From NCBI GenBank assembly GCA_944324865.1, contig CALUXW010000003.1, positions 29,500 through 93,499 of the forward strand: 64,000 bases of DNA. The letters are read 5' to 3'. The notes under the pieces were generated by a model. It saw nothing but the letters and a program-made list of their open reading frames with translations, was not told the origin of the DNA and searched no databases. Below, piece by piece: positions 1 to 8,459 of the stretch (position 1 is the stretch's first letter; every line of letters starts with the position of its first letter). Origin of the DNA: Candidatus Gastranaerophilales bacterium. Its GTDB lineage: Bacteria > Cyanobacteriota > Vampirovibrionia > Gastranaerophilales > Gastranaerophilaceae. Both the position numbers and the translations under genes were made by a program.

Positions 1-1
1 G

Positions 2-61
2 AAACTTAGAAACATACTAAGTGCAAAACGTAGTGAAAGAATGAATAAATCAATAGTATAA
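2..61 (+). CDS. Possible C-terminal end of an upstream gene (partial)
   Basis: One plus-strand frame is open from base 2 to a TAA at 59-61 and would encode a basic 19-residue tail ending NKSIV. It is too short to identify or to separate from chance. It would be the only evidence of a plus-strand gene entering from the left; the hairpin at 81-104 lies 20 nt downstream. Confidence 0.3.
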   Translation, partial: KLRNILSAKRSERMNKSIV

Positions 62-74
62 CTTTTGCAAACAT

Positions 75-104
75 AAAAAAAATGTTTGTCGGGTGACAAA
101 CATT
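75..104 (-). terminator. Rho-independent terminator, minus strand
   Basis: AATGTTTGTC (81-90) pairs perfectly with GACAAACATT (95-104) around a GGGT loop. Read on the minus strand the stem is followed by an unbroken T run (75-80). On the plus strand the T run is poor. The yidC transcript should already stop at 275-304, so this is either a backup terminator or the end of a separate small transcript. Confidence 0.55.
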
Positions 105-274
105 TAAAACACGAGGATATTAAGAGAGAGTAATAAATGTACCTGTTTTATAAAGACAAAAGTGCATAAATAGCTATTGCCTTAATTTTTTTCCTTTAAT
201 TTTAATTCCCTTACTCTTTAATAAAGTATTTATGTATTTAAAAATTGCTCAACGCCAAAATAATATTAAGAAAT

Positions 275-304
275 ATTAAAAAGCCTGCCATCTAAAGGCA
301 GGCT
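275..304 (-). terminator. Rho-independent terminator of yidC
   Basis: AGCCTGCC (282-289) pairs with GGCAGGCT (297-304) around a 7-nt loop. On the minus strand it is followed by TTTTAATATTT. It lies 15 nt beyond the yidC stop codon. Confidence 0.85.
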
Positions 305-318
305 GGAAAAATATACTT

Positions 319-1404
319 CTATTTAACCTCTTTAGGCTCTATTTGTTTTGCACCATCAGCATCAATCTCTACAGTTATTTTTTTCTTGTCGTCCTCTTTG
401 TCAAGTTGTTTATTAATAATAACTGTTTGGACAATTTGGAATACATTACTGGTCACGAGATACAATAACACACCTGCAGGGATTGGTATAAAAATAAAAG
501 TCAATCCTATCATCAGAGGCATAACAGTTCCCATAGACTTTTGAATAGCTTGCTGAGTTGCATCTTGTTGTATTCCTTTTTGTGTAGACATCATAACTTT
601 TTGCGAAATCCACATGGTAAAAGCAAACAATAGCACCAATAAAATGACATCATAATGGACTTCATTTTGAACATCGGCAACAGGAACATTTGCAGCCAAA
701 ATATTATCTATAGGTTCAAATGTAACTTTCTCGGTTTCCTTAGTCTGATTATCAATAACATTAATCTCAACTTTTGTAATCGCTTTCAGCTCCGCAAAAG
801 AAAGATTTAAACTATCAGGATACATTTTAAGATCAAAATTTTGTTTAGGTTTAATATCCCCCTGTACAGATATAGCTTTTGTCGGACGATCAATTTTAAC
901 ATTTTCTAATACCTTATCGCCCAAATACACAGTTGCTGTCTTTCCGGCAGTAAATGTATCATAGGGGCCTACAACAAATTTACCATCAAAAGATTGCCCG
1001 GCATTGCTTTTTATAGTAGCATCAAGGCGGTTTATAAACAGAAATTTTGCATTACCTGCTTGCTGAATAAATTGTGGACTCATAAGTGCAGTATAGAGTA
1101 AAATAAAAATCGGTAACTGCAATAACAAAGGCAAACATCCTGCCATAGGATTAAACTTATGCTCTTTGTAAAACTCCATCATTTTTTGTTGCATCATTTG
1201 AGGGTTACTTTTATATCTTTCCTGAATAGCCTTCATTTTAGGTTGTAAAAGTTGCATATTGCGCATTGAACGTTGTTGAGATATGCTCGATGGCCACATG
1301 CAAGCCCTTACTATAATTGTTAATAATATTATTGCAAGTCCCCAATTTCCGGCAATTTTTGCCAATGTTTGCAAAATTGAAAGAGTAAAACCTATAAAAT
1401 CCAT
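319..1404 (-). CDS. yidC: Membrane protein insertase YidC
   Basis: YidC/Oxa1/Alb3 insertase, 361 aa, which inserts and folds inner-membrane proteins alone or with SecYEG. The first core transmembrane helix (about 22-37) carries the conserved hydrophilic-groove arginine (R33). A coiled charged cytoplasmic hairpin (45-85), a second helix (about 88-108) and C-terminal helices (about 250-268, 290-330) complete the core. The large N-terminal periplasmic domain of proteobacterial YidC is absent. Instead an insert of about 120 residues (128-248), beta-rich in appearance, separates TM2 and TM3, an arrangement I associate with cyanobacterial YidC. The AGGAG site 4 nt before the ATG supports the start. 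It is divergent from mnmE. The usual rnpA/rpmH neighbours are not in the window. Confidence 0.95.
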   Translation of the reverse strand: MDFIGFTLSILQTLAKIAGNWGLAIILLTIIVRACMWPSSISQQRSMRNMQLLQPKMKAIQERYKSNPQMMQQKMMEFYKEHKFNPMAGCLPLLLQLPIFILLYTALMSPQFIQQAGNAKFLFINRLDATIKSNAGQSFDGKFVVGPYDTFTAGKTATVYLGDKVLENVKIDRPTKAISVQGDIKPKQNFDLKMYPDSLNLSFAELKAITKVEINVIDNQTKETEKVTFEPIDNILAANVPVADVQNEVHYDVILLVLLFAFTMWISQKVMMSTQKGIQQDATQQAIQKSMGTVMPLMIGLTFIFIPIPAGVLLYLVTSNVFQIVQTVIINKQLDKEDDKKKITVEIDADGAKQIEPKEVK

Positions 1405-1467
1405 AAAATCTCCTATGCTTTCATGCCAAATCGGCTTTTATAATTTTTAATTTTACCTTAAACATGA

Positions 1468-1479
1468 TATTATTCACAT
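1468..1479 (+). promoter_or_regulatory. Predicted -10 element for leaderless mnmE
   Basis: TATTAT (1468-1473) ends exactly 6 nt before the mnmE ATG, and no Shine-Dalgarno sequence precedes the start. A transcript initiating 6-7 nt after the -10 would begin at the A of the ATG. No convincing -35 is seen. Confidence 0.45.
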
Positions 1480-2808
1480 ATGAAATATACATTTGATACA
1501 ATTTGCGCAATTGCCACACCGTTAAGCACCGGAGGAATAGGTGTTATAAGAATTAGTGGGGAAAATGCATTTACAATAGTTCAAAATATTTTTAATAAAA
1601 AAATAGTACCTAAGGTAATAAATCACGGATGGATTATTAATGAAAATAAAAAAATTGACGAAGTTATAATCTTGCCTTTTATTGCACCACACAGTTATAC
1701 CGGTGAAAATGTAGCAGAAATACAAACTCATGGGTCTCCAGTTGTTATAAATGAAGTTTTAAATCTTGTACTAAAACAAGGTGCAAGATTAGCACAAAGA
1801 GGAGAATTCACAAAAAGAGCGTTTTTAAATCACAAAATTGATTTGTCACAGGCAGAGGCAGTTTTGGATTTAATAAATGCAAAAACATCAAAATCAGCGC
1901 ATGGTGCTGCAAATAATTTATCAGGTTCTCTTAAAGTAAAAATAGAAGAAATAAAAACACAAATAAGTGAAATTTTAGGCAAAATAATAGCATCGCTTGA
2001 TTTTCCTGAAGATGTAGCAGAAGTAGAACATTGCGAGATTGCAGAAAAAATTAGAAATACAATAAACGATATTAATGAAATTCTGAAAAATGCACGAGTT
2101 CACAATATTTTAAGACAAGGGATAAAAGTTGCTGTTGCAGGACGTCCAAATGCTGGCAAATCTTCACTTTTTAATGCACTTTTAAATCTTGACAGAGCTA
2201 TAGTTACCGAAATAGAAGGTACGACAAGAGATACAATAACAGAAACTCTTGACTTAAACGGCATAAGTACAACCTTAATAGACACTGCAGGCATAAGAGA
2301 ACAAAGCTTTGATAAAGTAGAAAAAATAGGTATTGAACAGTCAAGACTTGCAATAGAACAAGCAGATATTGTACTTTGTCTTTATGATGGACAATGCGGA
2401 TTAGGTGAATACGACAAAGAAATTTTTGCACTTGCAAAAGATAAAAAACATATAATGGTTCGCACGAAATGTGATTTGTGTAGCAAGTCAAACAATAAAA
2501 ACGAAATTTCAATAAGCTCTATTACAAGAGAAGGAATAAAGGAACTAAAGCAAGAAATTTATCAGCAAATAATTGGATTAAACCCCACAGAAAATGAATT
2601 TTTAACAAATCAAAGACACCAAAGCTGCCTCAGAAGTGCTCTTGAAGCATTGAATAATGCATTGGAAGGAGCAGAGCGAAATGAAATGCAAGATTTAATC
2701 AGTATAGATTTAAAAACCGCACTCACAAGTTTAGGCGAAATAAGCGGTGAAGTTATCACAGACAATATTTTAAATAACATATTTGAAAATTTTTGCATAG
2801 GCAAATAG
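1480..2808 (+). CDS. mnmE: tRNA modification GTPase MnmE (TrmE)
   Basis: With MnmG, MnmE installs the carboxymethylaminomethyl group at wobble U34 of tRNAs. The 442-aa protein has the usual three parts: an N-terminal folate-binding domain (1-120), a helical domain, and an inserted G domain. The P-loop GRPNAGKS is at 221-228, followed by the G2 loop EGTTRDT and G3 DTAG. The G4 motif reads TKCD rather than canonical NKxD. The catalytic C-terminal CIGK is intact. No Shine-Dalgarno site is visible; TATTAT sits 6 nt before the ATG. mnmG is not in the window. trmFO, which modifies U54, is encoded near 45 kb. Confidence 0.97.
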   Translation: MKYTFDTICAIATPLSTGGIGVIRISGENAFTIVQNIFNKKIVPKVINHGWIINENKKIDEVIILPFIAPHSYTGENVAEIQTHGSPVVINEVLNLVLKQGARLAQRGEFTKRAFLNHKIDLSQAEAVLDLINAKTSKSAHGAANNLSGSLKVKIEEIKTQISEILGKIIASLDFPEDVAEVEHCEIAEKIRNTINDINEILKNARVHNILRQGIKVAVAGRPNAGKSSLFNALLNLDRAIVTEIEGTTRDTITETLDLNGISTTLIDTAGIREQSFDKVEKIGIEQSRLAIEQADIVLCLYDGQCGLGEYDKEIFALAKDKKHIMVRTKCDLCSKSNNKNEISISSITREGIKELKQEIYQQIIGLNPTENEFLTNQRHQSCLRSALEALNNALEGAERNEMQDLISIDLKTALTSLGEISGEVITDNILNNIFENFCIGK

Positions 2809-3636
2809 TTAAAATAAATCAAAAGATTTTATATAATTTCTTATTTCATTTCCAACATTTTTTGCAAAATCTCTACCATCTTTTGTTTTACGAATTTTAT
2901 CTGCCCATCCGTCCGTATTAAAGTAAGATAAGTCAATAAAAAATGTGTTTTTCATTTCAAACACCTCATTTTTTAGATTTTTGTTATGATTTAAAATTAT
3001 AAAAGCAAATTTTTTATCACCCCTTAACTTCTGTACTATATTATACAGTTTTTCTATTGAATCTCTTTTGGTTTCCGTAGCATAGCTTATTGAATAAATA
3101 ACAAACAAAAATTTCTCATCATTAATGTAATCATAAAAATTTTCAATTCTTTTTTTATATAATCTTATAAAATCATCCTTGCTCAATCTTGCATCATGGT
3201 TGTATATAGCCCCCAAGGTATTATTAATCCAGCAATTTTGCTCTTGATCAAACTCAACATCGTCAAAAAAATTTTTAAAATTTGTATTTATTAATTTAAT
3301 TACCTGATCAAGATTAGAATGAAACGCCAAATCAAAAACTGAAGACTTTTCACCATATATTTTTCTCGGCTTTATTTTTGCATAAGTTGTAACCACTCTA
3401 GGAAAGCAAAATGACCCCAAAGATAAAATTCTATATTTATTTTTTTTAAATTTAAAATAATCAACAATATTAAAATATTGTACCAAATCACGTACGTATT
3501 TTCGAGTATTTCTATCAATAATAAATATTGAAACTAATAATGCTAAAAACTTTCTCAAAACTCCCCCAATGTAAAGAAATGTAAAATAATAAAAAAATAA
3601 TGTTATAAAATATTTTACCAGAGGAATAGTACACAT
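2809..3636 (-). CDS. DUF1796-like putative papain-fold protein
   Basis: This 275-aa protein resembles the DUF1796 (putative cysteine peptidase) family, mostly found near surface polysaccharide loci and of unproven activity. Family-like features are LGSFCFP (73-79) with a cysteine, SSVFDLAFHS downstream, a YNHD motif, and a FVIYS strand followed by a second FAFIILNH strand. A hydrophobic N-terminal stretch (9-40) may be a membrane anchor or mis-called 5' sequence. No Shine-Dalgarno site precedes the ATG at 3636 and no alternative ATG exists before the conserved core; a TTG about 27 codons in lies too close to a GGGGGAG run to be sure. Its placement between housekeeping genes suggests acquisition. 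Family call moderate, function unknown. Confidence 0.6.
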   Translation of the reverse strand: MCTIPLVKYFITLFFYYFTFLYIGGVLRKFLALLVSIFIIDRNTRKYVRDLVQYFNIVDYFKFKKNKYRILSLGSFCFPRVVTTYAKIKPRKIYGEKSSVFDLAFHSNLDQVIKLINTNFKNFFDDVEFDQEQNCWINNTLGAIYNHDARLSKDDFIRLYKKRIENFYDYINDEKFLFVIYSISYATETKRDSIEKLYNIVQKLRGDKKFAFIILNHNKNLKNEVFEMKNTFFIDLSYFNTDGWADKIRKTKDGRDFAKNVGNEIRNYIKSFDLF

Positions 3637-3664
3637 GTAAAGATAATATGGCAGAATAAAGTTT

Positions 3665-3687
3665 TCTCTCTAATTCCTCTCTCTAAT
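3665..3687. repeat. Two 10-bp direct repeats
   Basis: TCTCTCTAAT occurs at 3665-3674 and again at 3678-3687, separated by TCC, in the gap between the DUF1796-like gene and panD. The 13-bp period places the copies slightly more than one helical turn apart. It could be an operator or chance pyrimidine tract. Confidence 0.5.
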
Positions 3688-3701
3688 ATGTGGTAAATTT
3701 A

Positions 3702-3727
3702 CTGGCTCTCGTGGGTCAGTTTTTTTT
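3702..3727 (+). terminator. Hairpin with T tract upstream of panD
   Basis: CTGGCTC (3702-3708) pairs with GGGTCAG (3713-3719), including two G-U pairs, with a TCGT loop. Eight T residues follow (3720-3727). Read on the plus strand this looks like an intrinsic terminator. The nearest plus-strand gene upstream is mnmE, 900 bp away, so it may act as an attenuator in the panD leader. Confidence 0.5.
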
Positions 3728-3771
3728 ATGCTTGTTTTTTATTTTTTTGTTAAAATAAGTAGGTTATGTTA

Positions 3772-4113
3772 ATGGAATTTTTATACGCAAAAATACACAG
3801 AGCTACAGTAACCGATGCGAATCTTGAATATATCGGCTCTATTACAATAGATAAAGCGCTTCTTAGAGCATCAGACATTAAAGCAAACCAAAAAGTTGAA
3901 ATATTGGATATTAATAATGGCGAAAGATTTTCTACATACGTTATAGAAGGCGCAGAGAACTCCGGCATAATTTGTCTAAACGGAGCTGCTGCGAGAAAAG
4001 TACAAAAGGGAGACAAGGTAATTATTGTCGCATATGCTATTATGGATGAAAAAGAGCAACAATCATTTTGTCCTAAGATTGTCCATGTTGATGAAAATAA
4101 CAAAATTGTCTAA
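3772..4113 (+). CDS. panD: Aspartate 1-decarboxylase
   Basis: A pyruvoyl enzyme that converts aspartate to beta-alanine for pantothenate and CoA synthesis. The proenzyme cleaves itself at Gly-Ser; here YIGSI places this at G22-S23. The family-typical HRATVT (9-14) and NGAAAR motifs are present. Two in-frame ATGs exist: 3766 is only 2 nt after an AGG, while 3772 has proper spacing (8 nt), so I choose 3772 (113 aa; 115 aa from 3766). Its stop overlaps the ilvN stop by 4 bp in convergent orientation. No panB or panC is in the window. Confidence 0.95.
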   Translation: MEFLYAKIHRATVTDANLEYIGSITIDKALLRASDIKANQKVEILDINNGERFSTYVIEGAENSGIICLNGAAARKVQKGDKVIIVAYAIMDEKEQQSFCPKIVHVDENNKIV

Positions 4114-4589
4114 TTTCTGGACATTGCCACTTTGCCACTTCTTACAAAGTCTTTGTAGCCGTATGGTTTGATTAGTTCAATCAAAGCTTGAATTTGCTTA
4201 TCATCGGCAACTATTTGCAATGTATAGTTTTTATCTGTTATATCAATTATTTTAGAACCTGTTACTTCTGCAATTCTCAGGATTTTATCCACATCCTCGT
4301 CTTTTACTTGTAATTTTACCATTACAATTTCGCGCTCCATCGCATCGCTGACAGATAAATCAGAAACTTTTAATACTGGTATCAACCTGTGCAATTGCTT
4401 GCAAATTTGCTCAACTGCTTCATTTGTTGCAATTGTTGTTATTGTTATTTTCGAATAATTTCTATCAATAGTAGGAGCGACTGTAAGACTCTCTATGTTA
4501 TACCCTCTACCTGAAAATAAATCTACTACACGCGAAAGTACTCCGGATTCATTTGTTACCAAAATAGACAACGTATGTAATGTACTCAT
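4110..4589 (-). CDS. ilvN: Acetolactate synthase small (regulatory) subunit
   Basis: Regulatory subunit of acetohydroxyacid synthase, 159 aa, the usual length of the IlvN/IlvH type. An N-terminal ACT domain (4-78) begins with the typical [15 protein letters not shown], and a second ACT-like domain (about 82-155) follows. In the family, valine binding at the ACT dimer interface gives feedback inhibition. It lies 8 nt downstream of ilvB in the same direction, so the two are cotranscribed; a TTAGGAG site precedes the ATG. Confidence 0.95.
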   Translation of the reverse strand: MSTLHTLSILVTNESGVLSRVVDLFSGRGYNIESLTVAPTIDRNYSKITITTIATNEAVEQICKQLHRLIPVLKVSDLSVSDAMEREIVMVKLQVKDEDVDKILRIAEVTGSKIIDITDKNYTLQIVADDKQIQALIELIKPYGYKDFVRSGKVAMSRN

Positions 4590-4597
4590 TTTTTCTC

Positions 4598-6313
4598 CTA
4601 ATAAACCTTTTGATCGTTAGACAACAAAACTTTGTTCAAAGGTTGCCCTGCAAGTACCCAAGGATAAACCATCTCAAAGTTTTCTACAACAAAGTCGATA
4701 AATACCGAACATTTTGAACTAATTGCTTCTTGTAGAGCAGGTAAAATTTCATCTTCTCTCTCTACTCTAATACCTTTTGCCCCATAAGCCTGAGCAAGTT
4801 TTACAAAGTCGGGCGCAGAAATTTTTGTTTGGCTATAGTGTTTATTAAATAATTTTTCTTGCCACTGGCGTACCATTCCCAAATATCCGTTATTAATAAC
4901 ACAATTTATTACCTTTAACCCATAATCCATACAGGTGGCGATTTCTTGAATATTCATTTGTATCGAACCATCACCTGCAATATTTAGCACAAGGGCATTT
5001 TTCTCCGCTATTGCAGCGCCCACTGCAGCTGGAAAACCAAAACCCATTGTACCCAAACCACCCGATGTAATAAATCTTCTTGGCTCATCAAACTTAAACA
5101 TTTGAGCACACCACATTTGATGCTGACCGACCTCAGTACAGACAATAGGCTTATATTCTTTTGTATACTCATATATAGCTTCTATTACCCTTAGTGCGCT
5201 TAACTTGTCTGACGGACAATCAGGAATTGCACGCTTTTGTCTCCATTCATCTATTTGTCTCAACCATTTTTCTTTTACATTATGATCAATAATAACAGGT
5301 TTTGAAGTCAGTTCTTTGATCATTGCACTGAGAACATTTTTTGCATCACCTACAATTGGAATATCGACTTTTACGTTCTTTGAAATAGAGCAAGGATCAA
5401 TATCTATATGAATAACTTGCGAATCACGTGCAAAACGTTTTAAACAACCAGTAATTCTATCATTAAAACGTGTACCTACTGCAAAAATTACATCAGCATG
5501 GACAACAGCGTAATTTGCCCAGTAATTTCCATGCATACCAAGCATACCAAGACTTTGCGGGGAACTTTCTGGATAAGTACCCTTACCCATAAGAGTATGA
5601 GCAACAGGCATTTCTAATATTTGAGCAAGCTGAGTAAGCTCCTTGCTTGCACCTGCTTGCAAAACACCTCCACCTGAAATTATAACCGGTCTTTGTGCTT
5701 CTCTTAAAAGTTTTAACGCTTTTGAAATCTGCAAGGGGTGCCCCTTATAAGTTGGATTATATCCCACAAGTTTGACTTCTTTAGGGTAATTAAAAACAGT
5801 TTTTGCAGTTAAAATATCCTTTGGCATATCAATAACAACTGGACCTGGTTTGCCAGTTGTTGCAATGTAGAATGCCTCTTTTATAATTCTTGCAAGGTCT
5901 TTAACATCTTTTACAAGATAATTATGCTTGCAGCATGAGCGCGTAATTCCCACTATATCGGCTTCTTGAAAAGCATCATTCCCAATTTGTTCAGTTGATA
6001 CCTGACCTGTAAAAACGACTAACGGATATCCGTCATAATATGCATTTGCAATACCTGTCACAGTATTTGTAGCACCCGGACCTGATGTAACAAGGGCAAC
6101 ACCAGGTCTTCCTGACACACGTGCATATCCTTCCGCAGCATGAATTGCAGCTTGTTCATGACGTACAAGATAGTGTTTAATTTTATCTTGATTATATAAA
6201 GCTTCGTATATGTTTAAAATAACCCCGCCCGGATACCCAAAAATCTCATCAACTCCTTGCGCTTCCAAAGATTTTAGGAATATCTCCGCACCGCAATATA
6301 CTTCCTTAGTCAT
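4598..6313 (-). CDS. ilvB: Acetolactate synthase large (catalytic) subunit
   Basis: Thiamine diphosphate enzyme making acetolactate or acetohydroxybutyrate, first common step of branched-chain amino acid synthesis; 571 aa, full length. Domains in order: N-terminal TPP-pyrimidine domain with the catalytic glutamate in RHEQAA (E53), central FAD/Rossmann-like domain (about 190-330), and C-terminal TPP-diphosphate domain with GDGSIQMN and the NNGYLGMVRQW metal-binding stretch. A GGAG site 7 nt before the ATG supports the start. Promoter -10 sequence TATAAT lies at 6346-6351 on the minus strand, inside a palindrome shared with the divergent sulP-type gene. Confidence 0.97.
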   Translation of the reverse strand: MTKEVYCGAEIFLKSLEAQGVDEIFGYPGGVILNIYEALYNQDKIKHYLVRHEQAAIHAAEGYARVSGRPGVALVTSGPGATNTVTGIANAYYDGYPLVVFTGQVSTEQIGNDAFQEADIVGITRSCCKHNYLVKDVKDLARIIKEAFYIATTGKPGPVVIDMPKDILTAKTVFNYPKEVKLVGYNPTYKGHPLQISKALKLLREAQRPVIISGGGVLQAGASKELTQLAQILEMPVAHTLMGKGTYPESSPQSLGMLGMHGNYWANYAVVHADVIFAVGTRFNDRITGCLKRFARDSQVIHIDIDPCSISKNVKVDIPIVGDAKNVLSAMIKELTSKPVIIDHNVKEKWLRQIDEWRQKRAIPDCPSDKLSALRVIEAIYEYTKEYKPIVCTEVGQHQMWCAQMFKFDEPRRFITSGGLGTMGFGFPAAVGAAIAEKNALVLNIAGDGSIQMNIQEIATCMDYGLKVINCVINNGYLGMVRQWQEKLFNKHYSQTKISAPDFVKLAQAYGAKGIRVEREDEILPALQEAISSKCSVFIDFVVENFEMVYPWVLAGQPLNKVLLSNDQKVY

Positions 6314-6335
6314 GCATTTTCTCCATTAGTTTTTG

Positions 6336-6352
6336 GTATAATTGCATTATAC
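6336..6352. promoter_or_regulatory. Divergent promoter palindrome between ilvB and the SulP gene
   Basis: GTATAAT-TGC-ATTATAC is a perfect 7-bp inverted repeat with a 3-bp spacer. Each arm is a consensus -10 hexamer: plus strand TATAAT 6337-6342, leader about 33 nt to the SulP ATG; minus strand TATAAT 6351-6346, leader about 26 nt to the ilvB ATG. Because the two -10s are 3 bp apart, RNA polymerase could not occupy both at once. -35 boxes are weak. Confidence 0.65.
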
Positions 6353-6381
6353 TATGAAAAAATAAGACGGCGAACTTTTTT

Positions 6382-7989
6382 ATGAAAAAAATCAAAATAT
6401 CAGGGGATTTAACAGGTGGATTTTTAGGCGCAGTCATTGCACTTCCACAGGCTTTAGCCTTCGGAGTAGCAATAGGTATTGGAGCAACAAGTGGTTTATG
6501 GGGAGCAGTAATTTTATGTTTTACAGCAGGTATTCTCGGATGCAATCAGCCACTTTTATCAGGTCCAACAGGTCCTGCAGCTATAGTTACAGCTTCAGCA
6601 TTTGCAACACTACATGGTAAACCTGAAACACTTTTTGCGGTTATTTTTCTATCAGGTATTTTTCAGATAATAATTTCTCGTACAAGATTAACAGACATTG
6701 TTAAATACATTCCATACCCTGTTATTTCAGGCTTCATGAATGCCGTAGGTACAATTTTAATTATTTTACAACTGGGTCCGTTTTTAGGAAATAAATCTTT
6801 GGCTACACCTCTATTATCAATAAAAAATTTCCCAAATAATCTTGCATGTATCAATGAAAATGCACTTGTTATAGGAATTTTAACACTTTCGATTATTTTT
6901 TGGACACCAAAAAAAATTACAAAAATTATACCATCGCAAATTTTAGCACTTGTAATATCGACCCTTACAGCAATTTTATATAATATGGAACTACCTACCG
7001 TACAGGGCGTAAGTTCACATTTACCACAAATTGCTTGGGCTGATTTTTCCAACATTAAAACCCTTCTAATACCGGCATTAATTATCGCAATAGTATGCTC
7101 CTCGGAAAGTCTTTTGACAAATTTAGTTGTTGACACATTAACAAAAACCAGCTGCAATACAAACAGAATGATACTTTCGCAAGGCATAGGAAATCTTGTT
7201 TGCTCTCTTTTTGGTTCAATTCCTGGCTCAGCTGCCACAATGCGTTCAGCTGCAGCTATAAAAGCTGGTGGCAAAACAAGATTTTGTGCAATTGTCTGTG
7301 CAATTGTTCTACTTTTAATTATTTTATTTGCAAGTGGTTTTGCAAATAAAATTCCACTAAGTGCACTTGCTGCAATACTTTTTAAAGTAGGACTGGACAT
7401 AATAGATACAAAATTGTTAAAAATTATTAAATATGCCCCAAGACAAGATTTATTTGTTATGTTAATTGTCTTTTTGCTCACCATATTTTACGACATAATC
7501 ATTGCCGTAAGCACAGGAATTGTGTTAAGTGCCTTAATTTTTGCAAAACAACTTGCAGATAAAACAAATGTAAAATTTAAAGATATTAATGACAAACACA
7601 TAATGGAACTTGAAAAAAAATTACAGTACGAAACAGACTATAAAATAAGAGTAGTACATATTTTAGGTGAATTATTTTTTGGCAGTGCAACACAAGTCAT
7701 TTCGCATTTTGAAGAAATTTTAGGCACAAAATATCTTATAATTTGCTATGAATCTGAAAACACATTTGATATAAGCGCAATTTTTGCACTTGAAGACATA
7801 ATAACAAGATTAAAATCTCAGAATATCATTCCCCATCTTGTTGTAAAAAATGAACAAATCGTCAATCAATTGGAAAAATTAAATATAGCAGAGCAAATTG
7901 GAAAAGAAAACATCTTTTACAATGAAGAAGATGCAATAGAACATGCAAAAAAACTTCTTAAAATAAAGGCAATTAAAAAGCGCAACTGA
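6382..7989 (+). CDS. SulP-family anion transporter with STAS domain
   Basis: Inner-membrane SulP/SLC26-type carrier, 535 aa, with about 12-14 hydrophobic segments up to residue 395. Family signatures: GDLTGGFLGAVIALPQALAF at the start of TM1 (residues 8-27) and SGPTGPAA in TM3, which frames the anion site. A C-terminal STAS domain (about 415-515) follows, as in most bacterial members. The substrate (sulfate, bicarbonate or dicarboxylate) cannot be read from sequence; no sulfate-assimilation genes are nearby. No Shine-Dalgarno site is obvious before the ATG. Confidence 0.88.
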   Translation: MKKIKISGDLTGGFLGAVIALPQALAFGVAIGIGATSGLWGAVILCFTAGILGCNQPLLSGPTGPAAIVTASAFATLHGKPETLFAVIFLSGIFQIIISRTRLTDIVKYIPYPVISGFMNAVGTILIILQLGPFLGNKSLATPLLSIKNFPNNLACINENALVIGILTLSIIFWTPKKITKIIPSQILALVISTLTAILYNMELPTVQGVSSHLPQIAWADFSNIKTLLIPALIIAIVCSSESLLTNLVVDTLTKTSCNTNRMILSQGIGNLVCSLFGSIPGSAATMRSAAAIKAGGKTRFCAIVCAIVLLLIILFASGFANKIPLSALAAILFKVGLDIIDTKLLKIIKYAPRQDLFVMLIVFLLTIFYDIIIAVSTGIVLSALIFAKQLADKTNVKFKDINDKHIMELEKKLQYETDYKIRVVHILGELFFGSATQVISHFEEILGTKYLIICYESENTFDISAIFALEDIITRLKSQNIIPHLVVKNEQIVNQLEKLNIAEQIGKENIFYNEEDAIEHAKKLLKIKAIKKRN

Positions 7990-8056
7990 TATAGACCATA
8001 GGGGAATAAAATTTTAAGTCGTTTTGTATAACCTTTTTTAAAAGAAAGGAAACAAA

Positions 8057-8458
8057 ATGACTAATAAACTTGATATTTTTAAATGCAATGTCTGTGGCAA
8101 CATTATCGAAGTAGTATTATCAGGTGGTGGAAAACTCGTATGTTGCAACCAGCCTATGGAGCTTTTAAAGCCAAAAACAGCAGATACCACAACAGAAAAA
8201 CATGTACCTGTATTAGAAGAAAATGGCGAAGAAAAACTTATTCGCATTGGTTCAACTCCGCATCCAATGGAAGATGAACATTATATCCAGTTTATCGAAG
8301 TAATTTCAAAAGACCACAAATGGGTTAAGAGAAAGTACCTTAAAGCACATGAACAACCCGAGATGAAATTTAAATGTAAATGTGAAAATAAATTTGATGC
8401 ATTTGAATTGTGTAATATTCATGGGCTTTGGGAAAATAAATTCGAAGGAGAAAACTAA
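8057..8458 (+). CDS. dfx: Desulfoferrodoxin (superoxide reductase)
   Basis: Non-haem iron protein that reduces superoxide to peroxide without making oxygen, typical of anaerobes; 133 aa. The N-terminal desulforedoxin domain has the Fe(Cys)4 ligands C10, C13, C29 and C30. The catalytic domain shows histidine ligands in EKHVP, STPHPM and EHYI, and the C-terminal C-x-x-H pair in ELCNIHGLW. A strong AAAGAAAGGA site precedes the ATG. It overlaps nothing and is followed after 1 nt by ferritin in the same operon, so superoxide detoxification and iron storage are linked. Confidence 0.96.
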   Translation: MTNKLDIFKCNVCGNIIEVVLSGGGKLVCCNQPMELLKPKTADTTTEKHVPVLEENGEEKLIRIGSTPHPMEDEHYIQFIEVISKDHKWVKRKYLKAHEQPEMKFKCKCENKFDAFELCNIHGLWENKFEGEN

Positions 8459-8459
8459 T

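Larger units (their letters stand above)
1..318. other. Left-edge region without a complete gene
   Basis: The region holds a possible C-terminal fragment of a plus-strand gene (2-61) and two hairpins read as minus-strand terminators (75-104 and 275-304). Between the hairpins, 105-274 is AT-rich and I see no ORF with a ribosome-binding site on either strand and no recognisable RNA family. Confidence 0.5.

Noticed and set aside
6663..7484. 273-codon minus-strand open frame inside the SulP gene
   Set aside because: It is antisense to a clear SulP protein, has no ribosome site, and its translation shows no domain; an open shadow frame.
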